Below are positions 42,641-52,009 of a DNA stretch of 64,000 nucleotides, piece by piece. The position numbers were made by a program, and so were the translations under genes. The notes beneath the pieces were generated by a model. It saw only the letters and a list, made by a program, of their open reading frames with translations, did no database searches and was not told the DNA's origin. This DNA comes from an uncultured bacterium (GTDB lineage: Bacteria; Bacteroidota; Bacteroidia; Bacteroidales; UBA932). The number at the start of each line of letters is the position of its first letter. Within the stretch, counting starts at the first letter, position 1. The DNA is taken from NCBI GenBank assembly GCA_949300025.1, contig CASGCS010000012.1, positions 1-64,000 of the forward strand, read 5' to 3'.

Positions 42641-44296
42641 CTAGAGTTTTGCAAACTCTATATCTGTAGCTGCACGTTTGGCAAGCTGCTCGCTCTTCTT
42701 TGCTGTCTCCAGCTCCTTGTTTGCAGTAGCCGCATCGCCCTTACGTGCTGCGATAATTGCGCGCATGTATGCCTGGCAAGGGCAGTCGCCTGTAAGTATA
42801 GACTGAGCCTTGGCCTCGTTCTTTACAAGAATGTTTGCAAGTGCCTCGTTTACGGTGTTGGAACCGTTGAGAGCCTCTACTGCAGCCTGATATTTACCGT
42901 TGAGAATATCAAGGGCAGCCTGGTTGAGTTTAGCCTCTGCAACGTCGGATTTCTGCAACATCTCTGCAGCAGCCTCGAAATCTTTCTCCTGCATTGCTAC
43001 GACAGCCATGTTGTTGTAGTAGCTTGCAGTCTTCTCGCTCATCTTGTTGAGGGCAGCCTTTGCATCTGCAGTCTTGCCTTCAGAGAGTTTTACAGCGGCC
43101 ATGTTGTTGTATGCACGGTTGCTGTTGAACTTGGAAGCGGCCTTTTCATAAAGGGTTGTCTTTACATCGTTTGATTCTACCAGGGTTGCTGTGTAAAGGA
43201 GAGCCTCTTCATTGAGAACGTCTATGTCGTTGTTGATGAGCTGGAGCAACTCCTCGTCTGTATAGTTCTTGTACTCAACATTTGCAATGAATCTTGCCCT
43301 GCGGAGTTCAGGGAGGATTTCGTCTGCCAGAACCTCGTAAACGCTTGACATGTTCTTTATCTCTTTCTCGCGTACTGCAGGGTCTGAGTACATTGAAAGA
43401 ACGCGGAGGATAAGCTCCTTGTCTTCGATGTTAGAGCCTGATACCAACTCCTGGAAGCCTTCCCAGTCCTGACCGATAGATTTTACATTTACAGGTGCAT
43501 CTACCTTTGCCTCTTTGTTGATTGTCCTGTTGAAAGCCTTTTCAGCAGATTTTCCACGGTTGTCTGAAAGTTTGGTGTTCAGTTTCTCGCCTCCGTCGGG
43601 AGATGCATAAGCTATGATGTCATTTGATTTAAGAGTTCTGCGCTCGTCAGCCTTGACATCTTTGAGATACTGCTCGAAAGCTTTGATTTCATCTGTCTTG
43701 AGCTGATTTCTTCTTACATCGTAGCTGTTGATAAGATAAAGAATCTGAGCCTCTTTTGTCTCAGGGATAATTTTCTGGTATTTATCGGCCTCGAATGAAG
43801 GTGTACCCATGGTGTTTACCAGCATGTATGTGGTGTTTGTACCGTCTGCAATCTTGAATGCCTCGGGAACTTCTGCCTTCTTTGTCCTGGCTTTGTTGTA
43901 AACGGTAGCCCTCAATTCGAGAGTAGCCTTTTCAACGCCTTCTGTATAATCGAATACAACGGGAGTTGAAATTGTAGCACCCTGCTCGTATGATACTACG
44001 CGGTTGTTGTCAAGAATGCTTTCACCTTGCAGTGTAAGAACCTCTCCCTTGATTTCACCGCCGTCATAAACCAATACCGGAGTAATTTCGAGAATTGCCT
44101 TCTTTGCAAAATACTTCTCGGGGAATGTTACGGTGTAAGTAGCGTTAATCTTGCCTGCAACAGCCTCAAGAACCTGCGGCTCGCACTCGGTTGTTACCAG
44201 GCTGGCCATCTTTGCCATCTTTTTAGGGTTGCTACATGCAGCTATAGCCAAACCTAAAAATGCAAGGCCCAATAATTTTAATGAATTCCTTTTCAT
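42641..44296 (-). CDS. TPR lipoprotein with OmpA-like segment
   Basis: A 551-residue protein with lipobox AIAAC. A beta-rich N-terminal half (residues 30-170) is followed near 225 by IIAYASPDGGEKLNTKLSDNR, which resembles the OmpA C-terminal peptidoglycan-binding loop (GYASPEG, N..LS..RA). The C-terminal half (about 370-551) is a series of helical TPR-like units (AYNNMAAVKLSEGKTADAKA, SYYNNMAVVAMQEKDFEAAA). Lysine- and alanine-rich overall and likely abundant. Probably a peptidoglycan-associated scaffold in the envelope; the precise role is unknown. Confidence 0.75.
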   Translation of the reverse strand: MKRNSLKLLGLAFLGLAIAACSNPKKMAKMASLVTTECEPQVLEAVAGKINATYTVTFPEKYFAKKAILEITPVLVYDGGEIKGEVLTLQGESILDNNRVVSYEQGATISTPVVFDYTEGVEKATLELRATVYNKARTKKAEVPEAFKIADGTNTTYMLVNTMGTPSFEADKYQKIIPETKEAQILYLINSYDVRRNQLKTDEIKAFEQYLKDVKADERRTLKSNDIIAYASPDGGEKLNTKLSDNRGKSAEKAFNRTINKEAKVDAPVNVKSIGQDWEGFQELVSGSNIEDKELILRVLSMYSDPAVREKEIKNMSSVYEVLADEILPELRRARFIANVEYKNYTDEELLQLINNDIDVLNEEALLYTATLVESNDVKTTLYEKAASKFNSNRAYNNMAAVKLSEGKTADAKAALNKMSEKTASYYNNMAVVAMQEKDFEAAAEMLQKSDVAEAKLNQAALDILNGKYQAAVEALNGSNTVNEALANILVKNEAKAQSILTGDCPCQAYMRAIIAARKGDAATANKELETAKKSEQLAKRAATDIEFAKL

Positions 44297-44365
44297 TTTT
44301 AAATTGTTTTAAAGGTTTATAATTGTTCAAATGCTATTTTCGACTATACATAGTATATCAATATG

Positions 44366-44373
44366 CAAATATA
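44366..44373 (-). promoter_or_regulatory. -7 box of the TPR lipoprotein gene
   Basis: The minus strand reads TATATTTG, about 70 bp before the start codon. Confidence 0.5.
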
Positions 44374-44393
44374 GTAAAAAAGTGTAAAAAGCA

Positions 44394-45155
44394 TTAAAAA
44401 GTCGGTTTAAAATCGTCGGAATTCAGATATTCCAAATCCTGAGGCGTGTCTACCGCATGAGTCATATATCCGGTAACGGCAACCCTTATCCTGTATCCGT
44501 TTTCCAGCCATCTGAGCTGTTCCAGTTTTTCGGTCTTTTCGAGATAGCTCTGCGGCAGGCTGCAAATCTCCTCCAGAGTCTGGCATCTGTAGCCGTACAG
44601 GCCTATATGTTTGTAAAAACAGTGCTCCTTTATGAATTGTCCGGTAACCGTACAGTCTCTTGCGAACGGAATTTGTGTGCGGCTGAAGTAGAGGGCATTC
44701 ATGTTCTTGTCTATTACAACCTTGGGCGTGTTGTTGTTCCGCAGTTCCTCTTCGGTTTCAATTTTTTTTACGAGGGTCGCTATATTCACGGAACTGTCGT
44801 TGAAACACTCTTTCAGTTCCAGCAGCTGTTCTGGCTGTATAAAGGGTTCGTCGCCCTGTATGTTTATCACAATGTCGAACTTTTCCGCATGTTCCCTTGA
44901 ATAGATTTTCAAGGCTTCAAGCGAACGGTCAGTACCGCTTTGATGCAGGGGTGAGGTCATAACCGCAACACCTCCGAACCGTACAACGGCATCATATATG
45001 CGTGAATCGTCTGTTGCAACGCAAACATGCCTGAACGCCTTTGCAGCCTGTCGGTAAACTCGCTCTATCATAGGCTTTCCCCTGACAATGGCCAGCGGTT
45101 TGCCGGGAAAGCGCGACGAGCCGTACCGTGCGGGAATTATTGCAAGTATTTCCAT
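44394..45155 (-). CDS. kdsB: 3-deoxy-manno-octulosonate cytidylyltransferase
   Basis: A 253-residue enzyme that makes CMP-Kdo for lipopolysaccharide inner core. The N-terminal nucleotide-binding loop PARYGSSRFPGKPLA, the metal/CTP motif INIQGDEPFIQPEQ near 96-109, and IGLYGYRCQTLEEI near 188 are all present; length is normal. It fits with LptE nearby: this organism builds LPS or LOS. Confidence 0.97.
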   Translation of the reverse strand: MEILAIIPARYGSSRFPGKPLAIVRGKPMIERVYRQAAKAFRHVCVATDDSRIYDAVVRFGGVAVMTSPLHQSGTDRSLEALKIYSREHAEKFDIVINIQGDEPFIQPEQLLELKECFNDSSVNIATLVKKIETEEELRNNNTPKVVIDKNMNALYFSRTQIPFARDCTVTGQFIKEHCFYKHIGLYGYRCQTLEEICSLPQSYLEKTEKLEQLRWLENGYRIRVAVTGYMTHAVDTPQDLEYLNSDDFKPTF

Positions 45156-45231
45156 ATTTATATCATGAGTGTTAAATATAACCGGCCCTAAGATAGTGTT
45201 TTTATGCGTTTGTTGTTTAAGATGCTTTTTT

Positions 45232-45239
45232 TAATTTTG
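45232..45239 (+). promoter_or_regulatory. Promoter of the sigma-54 activator operon
   Basis: TAATTTTG (-7) and TTTG at 45209-45212 (-33) are 19 bp apart, a good Bacteroidota promoter. The -7 box ends only 6 bp before the ATG at 45246, so transcription should begin at or very near that ATG. Confidence 0.6.
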
Positions 45240-45245
45240 CACTTT

Positions 45246-46454
45246 ATGGAAATACAGAGCGTAAAACAGAGATTCGATATAATCGGCGACGACCCGCAGC
45301 TTAACCGGGCAATAGACATTGCGGTACAGGTTGCATGGACAGACCTTTCCGTGCTCATTACCGGAGAGAGCGGAGTCGGGAAGGAGGCAATTCCGCAGAT
45401 AATACATCAATACAGCCCCAGGAAGCATGGAATGTATGTGGCCATAAACTGCGGCGCCATTCCTGAAGGAACAATAGACTCGGAACTCTTCGGCCATGAA
45501 AAAGGCTCGTTTACCGGAGCCAACGAGATGAGAAAGGGTTATTTCGAGGTGGCCGACGGGGGAACCATCTTTCTCGATGAAGTGGGAGAACTGCCGGCCT
45601 CCACGCAGGTGAGGTTGCTCAGGGTGCTGCAAAACGGCGAGTTTTACAAGGTGGGTTCATCGAAGGTGCAGAAGACAAACGTGAGGGTTGTTGCGGCGAC
45701 AAACGTAAATCTGATGCATGCCATGCAGACAGGGAAATTCAGGGAGGATCTCTATTACAGGCTCAATACCGTTCCTATAACAGTCCCTCCGCTCAGAGAG
45801 AGAAAAGGCGATATAAACCAACTTTTCAGAAAGTTCTCGCTTGATTTTGCAGACAAATACAAAATGCCTGTAATCAGGCTGTCGCATGAGGCGCAGATTC
45901 TGTTGAGAGAGTATCGCTGGCCCGGAAATATCAGGCAGCTCAAAAGCGTGGCGGAACAGATTTCGGTGCTTGAAAGCAATCGTGTCATAGAGGCCGGCGT
46001 ACTGAAAAAATACCTTCCGGAAGATACACCGGAGCAACTCCCGGTGCTCAACAGCGCTTCCGGTGGAAACAGTGACTACATATCTGACCGCGACCTGCTT
46101 TACAAGATGATTTTCCAACTCAGGCAGGAGATAGCGCAGTTGAAGGAGCGCGTGGATATTGTCTCGCATGGCGGCGGGGCAAGGGAGGGAGACGTTACCC
46201 TGATAGGCGCCTCCAACATTAACGGGATAAAGCATGATTCAATGGCCGAGGAGGCTGTCTATACTCATGTGGACAGTGTTGAGAAGCATGAAAACGGAAA
46301 TGACGAGACTCTCTCCATCCCATCCATGAATGCCGAACTTATAAGGAAGAGCCTTGAAAAGCATAACGGGAGAAGGCGTGAGGCGGCGGCCGAACTGGGC
46401 ATATCGGAGCGTACGCTCTACAGGAAAATAAAAGAGTTGAACCTAAATATCTGA
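45246..46454 (+). CDS. Sigma-54-dependent transcriptional activator, receiver-less
   Basis: From the ATG at 45246 (MEIQSVKQRFDIIG) the protein has 402 residues and no N-terminal sensory domain. The AAA+ domain starts at once: Walker A GESGVGKE (40-47), the sigma-54 contact loop as GSFTGA (87-92; canonical GAFTGA), Walker B TIFLDEV, and RWPGNIRQLKSVAEQ near 229. A linker and a Fis-type helix-turn-helix (KHNGRRREAAAELGISERTL) end the protein. It activates sigma-54 promoters, possibly controlled by level or partner only. It leads the lptE-secG operon. Confidence 0.93.
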   Translation: MEIQSVKQRFDIIGDDPQLNRAIDIAVQVAWTDLSVLITGESGVGKEAIPQIIHQYSPRKHGMYVAINCGAIPEGTIDSELFGHEKGSFTGANEMRKGYFEVADGGTIFLDEVGELPASTQVRLLRVLQNGEFYKVGSSKVQKTNVRVVAATNVNLMHAMQTGKFREDLYYRLNTVPITVPPLRERKGDINQLFRKFSLDFADKYKMPVIRLSHEAQILLREYRWPGNIRQLKSVAEQISVLESNRVIEAGVLKKYLPEDTPEQLPVLNSASGGNSDYISDRDLLYKMIFQLRQEIAQLKERVDIVSHGGGAREGDVTLIGASNINGIKHDSMAEEAVYTHVDSVEKHENGNDETLSIPSMNAELIRKSLEKHNGRRREAAAELGISERTLYRKIKELNLNI

Positions 46455-46458
46455 TGAT

Positions 46459-46965
46459 ATGAGAAGAATAGCGGCCGTATTCATGTCACTCCTGGCTGCG
46501 GCACTTTTGGCGGGATGTGGAATTTATTCGTTTTCAGGAACATCAATTGCGCCTGACATTACATCAATTTCTGTCTATACCATTGAGAACAGAGCCATGA
46601 AGGTGAATCCGTCGTTGAGCAACACCCTGACAAATGCACTGCAGGACAAATACAGGAGACTCACCAATCTGGAGATGCTTCCCGAAGGCGGAGATCTGGA
46701 GGTGTCGGGAATAATCACCAATTATGACGTGACGCCCACAGCCGTGACTTCCGACGAAATTGCTTCGCAGAACCGTCTTACCATAACTGTCAGGATAACC
46801 TACAAGAACAACAAGCATGAGGAGGAGGATTTCGAGCGTTCCTTCGCCGCCTTTCAGGATTATGATTCCAATAACTCGCTCGATGCTGTCGAGAGCGGGC
46901 TTTGCGAAGACATAGTGGAGATTCTGGTTGAAGATATATTCAATGCTACTGTGGCCAACTGGTAA
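46459..46965 (+). CDS. lptE: LptE-like LPS-assembly lipoprotein
   Basis: A 168-residue lipoprotein (lipobox LLAGC at residues 16-20). YSFSGTSIAPDITSISVYTIEN opens the mature domain and LSNTLTNALQDKYRRL follows; this is the short LptE form of Bacteroidota, which plugs the LptD barrel and delivers LPS to the outer leaflet. It starts 4 bp after the activator gene. Confidence 0.88.
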   Translation: MRRIAAVFMSLLAAALLAGCGIYSFSGTSIAPDITSISVYTIENRAMKVNPSLSNTLTNALQDKYRRLTNLEMLPEGGDLEVSGIITNYDVTPTAVTSDEIASQNRLTITVRITYKNNKHEEEDFERSFAAFQDYDSNNSLDAVESGLCEDIVEILVEDIFNATVANW

Positions 46966-46976
46966 AATGAGGGGGT

Positions 46977-47552
46977 ATGGAGAAGAAAACAGATATTGGT
47001 GAGTATAATGCGGCGCAACTGGAACGGGTGCTCTTTTTTTATCCTTGGTACTCTTATGCAAGGGTAAAGATGATGGAAAAGCTTGCTGAGGCAGATGTGG
47101 AGTCTGCCGAACAGAAGCTCAGGGAGAGTGCGGCTTATTGCCCCGATCCCGGACGTCTTTTTGCACTCTTTGCAGAGCAGAGTGTAAAGGAGAGTGAAAA
47201 TGTCATTGATTTTGAAGCTATAAGTTCTGTGGCAAAAGAGGCAGAGCAGACAAAATATGTAATGGTCGGAGCAGATTATTTCTCGCCGGAGGATTTGCGT
47301 TCTGCAGAAGGAGAGGAGCTTGACAATGTGATGATAGACCCGGCCAAGGCCGTGGATGATGCCGGCCAGGTGCCGCCCGCCGCAGATTTCGACATCTCGG
47401 ATTTCTATACCGAAACGCTGGCTAGAATCTATGCCGGGCAGGGATACTATGACGAGGCCGTCAAGGTCTATGCTAAACTAATTTTGCTATATCCGGAAAA
47501 AAGTGCTTACTTTGCAGCCCTTGCAGATGAAATAAAATTAAAAAAGAGCTAA
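46977..47552 (+). CDS. Hypothetical helical protein between lptE and secG
   Basis: A 191-residue soluble protein without a signal peptide. It begins with helices and HEAT/TPR-like parts (ARVKMMEKLAEADVESAEQK), has an acidic middle, and ends in a TPR-like unit (IYAGQGYYDEAVKVYAKLIL). Genes with this position between lptE and secG are usual in Bacteroidota but have no named role. It may be a scaffold for envelope assembly; that is inference. Confidence 0.75.
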   Translation: MEKKTDIGEYNAAQLERVLFFYPWYSYARVKMMEKLAEADVESAEQKLRESAAYCPDPGRLFALFAEQSVKESENVIDFEAISSVAKEAEQTKYVMVGADYFSPEDLRSAEGEELDNVMIDPAKAVDDAGQVPPAADFDISDFYTETLARIYAGQGYYDEAVKVYAKLILLYPEKSAYFAALADEIKLKKS

Positions 47553-47559
47553 ATATATT

Positions 47560-47943
47560 ATGTATACAACTATCGCGATTATCATTGTTGTAGCAAGTGT
47601 TCTTCTTACACTGGTGGTGCTTGTTCAGAATTCAAAGGGCGGCGGACTCGCTGCCAACTTTGCAGCGGGAAATCAGGCTTTCGGAGTAAGGCAGACAGCC
47701 GACATACTTGAGAAGACGACATGGACTCTTGCCATTGTCATTATTGTACTTTGCGTTTTGGCAACAGCGTTCGTCTCTACCAGAAAGGCAACCTCATCTA
47801 CGCTTAAAGACCAGATTGAGAATGCTGCGACAGTACCTGCACAGCCTCAATTCCCCATAGATCCTATTGCTCCTTCACAGGAGGTGCCTGCACAGGAGGC
47901 TCCCGCAGCGCCTGCACAAGAGACGGCTCCCGAGGCCAACTAA
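47560..47943 (+). CDS. secG: Preprotein translocase subunit SecG
   Basis: A 127-residue SecG with two membrane helices (residues about 2-20 and 55-75), the family loop VVLVQNSKGGGLAANFAAGNQ, and a Pro/Ala/Gln-rich tail of about 45 residues, as is usual in Bacteroidota. It stabilises SecYE during export. It lies 7 bp past the preceding gene. Confidence 0.95.
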   Translation: MYTTIAIIIVVASVLLTLVVLVQNSKGGGLAANFAAGNQAFGVRQTADILEKTTWTLAIVIIVLCVLATAFVSTRKATSSTLKDQIENAATVPAQPQFPIDPIAPSQEVPAQEAPAAPAQETAPEAN

Positions 47944-47945
47944 GG

Positions 47946-48446
47946 ATGACACAGCTTGAAAGAAGAGAAAAGGTCCTGCACCAGCTGGACCTTTGGAACA
48001 TTCCATATACAATGTACACTCATCCTCCGCTCCCTACGGTGGAGATAGCCCTGGAGTATTGGAAGGATGTAGATGCCACCCATTGCAAGAATCTGTTTAT
48101 GAGAAACCACAAGGGAAACAGACATTACCTTGTGGTCTTTGAATGTCATCATCAGATGGCAATTCATGATATAGAGAAAATGCTGCATCAGGGAAAGCTC
48201 AGCTTTGCATCCGAGGCAAGAATGGAAAAGTATCTCGGGCTTCTGCCGGGGTCGGTTTCCCCGTTCGGCCTTATAAATGATACCAACAGGGAGGTAAAAC
48301 TCTTCCTGGACAGGAATCTGCAGGATGCCAGGCTGCTGAGTTTTCATCCGAACGACAATACCGCAGATCTTGTTGTCACAAACGAAGATTTCATGCGGTA
48401 TCTCAATCTCTGGGGCGGAGAGTGGGAGTATCTCACTCTATATTAG
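47946..48446 (+). CDS. YbaK/ProX-type aminoacyl-tRNA deacylase
   Basis: The 166-residue protein has the YbaK/EbsC fold: IPYTMYTHPPLPTVEIALEY at the N-terminus, THCKNLFMRNHKGNRHYLVV with the conserved Lys near 48, LSFASEARMEKYLGLLPGSV and PFGLINDTNREVKLFLD. It matches the ProX/PrdX group of free-standing editing domains that remove wrong amino acids from tRNA, often Ala from tRNA-Pro. It begins 2 bp after secG and ends the operon. Confidence 0.9.
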   Translation: MTQLERREKVLHQLDLWNIPYTMYTHPPLPTVEIALEYWKDVDATHCKNLFMRNHKGNRHYLVVFECHHQMAIHDIEKMLHQGKLSFASEARMEKYLGLLPGSVSPFGLINDTNREVKLFLDRNLQDARLLSFHPNDNTADLVVTNEDFMRYLNLWGGEWEYLTLY

Positions 48447-48449
48447 CAG

Positions 48450-49613
48450 TCATTTCAGAGCCTTTTCAAGATATGGCAGAAGTGTTTCCGCATAGCGCAG
48501 GAAGCCCAGATCTGTCATGTGTACTCCGTCTACCGTCCCCTCATGGTCGGGGCCTATGGCCGATTTTTTCATATTGCAGTCTGAGTAGAGGTCTATGTAT
48601 CTTATATTTTTATATCCCTCCTTGCGGAGTCTGTCGCAGAATTCTTTCCAGAGTGCATTCTCTTTTGCCGCATCTTCACGGAACTGCGCATCGAGCCAGT
48701 GATAGGGGTAACAGTAATTCGAGAGCATTAGAATCGGAGTCTGCGGATTGGCTTTCGCTATGGTCCGTATGAAATATTCAGTGCTGTCTCTTATTATGTC
48801 ATAGGTGCAGTTGGCAAGGCAGTCTATTACATAGACAGAGGCCGGGACTCTGGCAATTGCTTCTGCGATTATCCCGTCCATTCTGCCGTTCCCGCTGAAA
48901 CCCAGATTTATGGTCTGCCTGTGCAGTTTCCTTTCCAGAATTGAGGTGAATGACATGCCCGGACGGGTTGCACATCCTCCCTGCGTCACGCTTGTCCCGT
49001 ATACAAGTATGGCCCCTTCTGCAGGATTCTCTGCTGCAGGAGGAAGGAGGCTCGGATTTTCGGGCTGCATGATTCTGGCCGTGCTGTCTATGCCTATCTC
49101 AAGGCTTGTCACTCCGTCGTAAAGGGGAAGGTAGATCAGGTATTCCCGCATTCTGCCGTCCATTTTTCTTATGAATACATTGCTGGAGACCTTTCCGTTC
49201 GGCTGTGCCGTACCTGCAAAATGCCACTGGTTGTCATCTCCGAGGGCATACAGGTCCAATCCTTTTACGCCTGTTGCAGCCATGTGGGCCATTCCGAAGT
49301 TGTTCAGCAGTTTCCATCTTGCTCCTATACATTTGGAGTCGCTCCTGAAGCGTACGGCAATGCCTGAGGAATTCTGTCCCAAATCCCATACGGCCTTGCG
49401 TACCTTTCCCTGCATGGAGGCGGGAAGACGGGTATAGTAACCGTCGGATACTGTATCGTTTTCTCTTATGCAATCTGCAAAGCCTCTGCCTATGACCGGC
49501 AGTCCGAGTTCCCTTACATCGCAATATTTGAGTTCTGAGGCCTTCTGGCCTGCCGCTTCAAAAGAGGCCATAAGCATGGCCAGTATGAGAATTTTAAAAT
49601 TCAGGAGTTTCAT
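48450..49613 (-). CDS. Exported SGNH/GDSL hydrolase
   Basis: A 387-residue protein with a signal peptide, an N-terminal beta-sandwich domain (residues about 25-180) found on Bacteroidota SGNH enzymes, and a catalytic domain. In the latter I see VYGTSVTQGGCA (block I Ser), GFSGNGRMD (block III), and a final DGVHMTDLGFLRYA (block V Asp-x-x-His). It likely deacetylates or de-esterifies glycans in the periplasm or outside. It lies 12 bp after miaA on the same strand. Confidence 0.9.
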   Translation of the reverse strand: MKLLNFKILILAMLMASFEAAGQKASELKYCDVRELGLPVIGRGFADCIRENDTVSDGYYTRLPASMQGKVRKAVWDLGQNSSGIAVRFRSDSKCIGARWKLLNNFGMAHMAATGVKGLDLYALGDDNQWHFAGTAQPNGKVSSNVFIRKMDGRMREYLIYLPLYDGVTSLEIGIDSTARIMQPENPSLLPPAAENPAEGAILVYGTSVTQGGCATRPGMSFTSILERKLHRQTINLGFSGNGRMDGIIAEAIARVPASVYVIDCLANCTYDIIRDSTEYFIRTIAKANPQTPILMLSNYCYPYHWLDAQFREDAAKENALWKEFCDRLRKEGYKNIRYIDLYSDCNMKKSAIGPDHEGTVDGVHMTDLGFLRYAETLLPYLEKALK

Positions 49614-49625
49614 ATTTTGCTGTCT

Positions 49626-50564
49626 TTATAGTTTTATCCACTCTATTTCAATGCCTTTCCGTTCCATGCCACGGAACCATGTCATCTGCCGTTTTGCAAA
49701 CTGATGTATTGCTGTTGCAAGTTTTTCCACCATTTCGCCATAACTCATCTTTCCAGTAAGGTAGAGCGTGATGAACTTATATTCCAGGCCGTAATAAATC
49801 AGATCATCTGCCGGAAGGCCGGAGTCCATAAGCGCCTTTACCTCCTCTACCATCCCTTCCTTGAGCCGGCGCTCAAGCCTGGCGTCTATCCTACGGTTGC
49901 GTTCGTCTCTATCTACATCTATTCCGATATAGTAGACCTTTTCAGGCAGAGTGAGCATTTCTTCAGGCGGAAGATTGTGCTCCAGGGCATATTTTTCTAT
50001 TTCTATCGCCCTTATGGCCCTTTTCCTGGTATCGGTGTCGGTATTGTTGTGCAGCCTCGCCCCGCGTTTCTCTTTCATGGCGGCGAGCATCTTTTTAAGT
50101 TCGTCCAGACTTTTCCCTTCGAGGGAGTCGCGTAATTTCTGGTCGGGCTGTACCTGCTGCAGACGGTATCCTCTTGTAACGCTCTCTATGTAAAGGCCTG
50201 AGCCTCCGCAGATAATGGCCTTTACGCCACGGGCCCTGATATTTGCGTAAGCAGCGGCAAAATCGCGCTGATAGCGGAAAAGGTTATATTTTTCACCTGC
50301 ATCTGCAATGTCAATCAAATGGTATGGAATGTCGGTTGTAAGGCCGTTTTTTTCAATATGGTATTCCGACAGGTCTTTGCCAGTGCCTATATCCATCCCT
50401 CTGTAGACCTGCCGTGAGTCTGCCGACAGAATCTCCGCCACAGGGCTGAACCTGCCGGCAAGTTCTACGGCAAAGCGGCTTTTCCCGCTTGCCGTGGGGC
50501 CGAGTATGCACAGTGCATCATATTTATCGGCAATCTGCGTAAGCCTGTCGAAAGTCGCCTCCAT
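49626..50564 (-). CDS. miaA: tRNA dimethylallyltransferase
   Basis: A 312-residue MiaA that adds the dimethylallyl group to A37 of tRNAs reading UNN codons. P-loop ILGPTASGKSRFAVEL (residues 20-35), the catalytic SADSRQVYRGMDIGTGK, YHLIDIAD, and IICGGSGLYIESVTRG are all clear. Length is normal. Confidence 0.97.
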   Translation of the reverse strand: MEATFDRLTQIADKYDALCILGPTASGKSRFAVELAGRFSPVAEILSADSRQVYRGMDIGTGKDLSEYHIEKNGLTTDIPYHLIDIADAGEKYNLFRYQRDFAAAYANIRARGVKAIICGGSGLYIESVTRGYRLQQVQPDQKLRDSLEGKSLDELKKMLAAMKEKRGARLHNNTDTDTRKRAIRAIEIEKYALEHNLPPEEMLTLPEKVYYIGIDVDRDERNRRIDARLERRLKEGMVEEVKALMDSGLPADDLIYYGLEYKFITLYLTGKMSYGEMVEKLATAIHQFAKRQMTWFRGMERKGIEIEWIKL

Positions 50565-50679
50565 AAAAAAAGTTTAAATGCGAAAGTAGTAAAAATTTGA
50601 GTTTATGTTTATCTTCGCGTGCAGCAAAACGGGAGCATTGTGCATCTTAATGCGCAGCCGTTGTAAAAAATGTGGAGCT

Positions 50680-51129
50680 ATGCCCAAGAACAAGAGCAAT
50701 ATAGAGATAAAAAACAAAAGGGCCGGGTTCGAGTATGAATTTCTGGAGAAGTATACGGCGGGAATTGTGCTGTCGGGTACGGAAATCAAATCTATAAGAG
50801 CCGGCAAGGCCTCTCTTGCAGACAGCTACTGCTATTTTGCCGGCGGCGAGCTCTATGTAAAGAACATGCATATTGCCGAGTACTGGTGGGGCAATCTTTT
50901 CAACCATGACCCACGTCGCGATAGAAAACTGCTGCTTAACAAAAAGGAGTTGCGCAAACTGCAGCGGGCTGTGAAGGAGAAGGGGCTTACAATTGTGGCT
51001 ACAAGGCTCTTTATTGCGGAAAACGGTTATGCAAAACTAAATATTGCGCTTGCACGCGGAAAGAAGGAGTACGACAAGCGCGAATCTATCAAGGAAAAAG
51101 ATCTGAAGCGGGCCATGGAGCGCTTCTAA
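50680..51129 (+). CDS. smpB: SsrA-binding protein SmpB
   Basis: A start at 50680 ([17 protein letters not shown]) is used; the frame upstream is not SmpB-like. The 149-residue protein carries tmRNA to stalled ribosomes. Motifs: [20 protein letters not shown] near 26-45, [31 protein letters not shown], and the basic tail [15 protein letters not shown]. The tmRNA gene itself is not in the window. Its end overlaps lgt tail to tail by 4 bp. Confidence 0.97.
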   Translation: MPKNKSNIEIKNKRAGFEYEFLEKYTAGIVLSGTEIKSIRAGKASLADSYCYFAGGELYVKNMHIAEYWWGNLFNHDPRRDRKLLLNKKELRKLQRAVKEKGLTIVATRLFIAENGYAKLNIALARGKKEYDKRESIKEKDLKRAMERF

Positions 51130-51995
51130 CGTATCTTCGCGCTCTTTTCCTTGGGCTCTTTTGCCGTCTCTCTCATTGCGGGTGTGGCAATGCGGCTGCT
51201 GCGTATCATCAGAATTATGCCGGCAACTACAAAAGGAATGCTTAGAAGCTGCCCCATGTTCAAGGTCATGCCGGCTTCAAAGTCTACCTGCGGCTCCTTT
51301 ATGAATTCTATAAGAAAACGGGCTCCGAAAAGGCCGGTCAGAAAGAGACCGAAGAGAAAGCCCCGTTTGAGTTTGTCTGCTTTGTATCTGTAGAGCAGCA
51401 GCAGAGAAATTCCAAGAACGAGATAGGCGAGCGCTTCGTAGAGCTGGGTCGGATGTTTTGGAAATATCTCACCGTTCCTTAAGAAGACAAATCCCCACGG
51501 CAGATCCGTGACATTTCCGTAAATCTCGGAATTCATGAGATTTCCCAGCCTGATGAACATTCCGGCAAATGCAATGGCAATGCCTATTCTGTCCAATATC
51601 CAGAGAAAATCGAAACGGTATTTTTTCCCGTAATGCCTTGCATACCACCACAACCCTATGAGAATGGCAATCGCTCCTCCGTGGGAGGCGAGCCCTCCAT
51701 GCCATATCTTGAATATCTCTGCCGGGTGGGCGAGGTAGTAATCGGGCTGGTAAAAGAGCACGTGGCCGAGTCTTGCCCCTACGATGGTGCATATAATGAG
51801 CGTAAAGAGCAACGGGTCCAGAAGCGATACCGGCAGGTTCTCCCGTTTGTAAAAGTAGACGAAGAGCCTGTACCCCAACCAGAATCCTATTACGAAGAAG
51901 AGGCTGTAGTATCTTATGTGCAGCGACCCTATGGTTATAAGGTCGGGATTTACGTTCCAGTTTACTGCAAGTGCAGCGGGTAGTGAAAGAATCAT
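51126..51995 (-). CDS. lgt: Prolipoprotein diacylglyceryl transferase
   Basis: The 289-residue inner-membrane enzyme transfers diacylglycerol to the lipobox cysteine of prelipoproteins, and so acts on the many lipoproteins of this window. Seven helices, [14 protein letters not shown], the [11 protein letters not shown] motif near residue 105, and [14 protein letters not shown] near 148 match the family. It is 14 bp downstream of the methyltransferase gene. Confidence 0.97.
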   Translation of the reverse strand: MILSLPAALAVNWNVNPDLITIGSLHIRYYSLFFVIGFWLGYRLFVYFYKRENLPVSLLDPLLFTLIICTIVGARLGHVLFYQPDYYLAHPAEIFKIWHGGLASHGGAIAILIGLWWYARHYGKKYRFDFLWILDRIGIAIAFAGMFIRLGNLMNSEIYGNVTDLPWGFVFLRNGEIFPKHPTQLYEALAYLVLGISLLLLYRYKADKLKRGFLFGLFLTGLFGARFLIEFIKEPQVDFEAGMTLNMGQLLSIPFVVAGIILMIRSSRIATPAMRETAKEPKEKSAKIR

Positions 51996-52009
51996 TTTCT
52001 CTTATCAGA

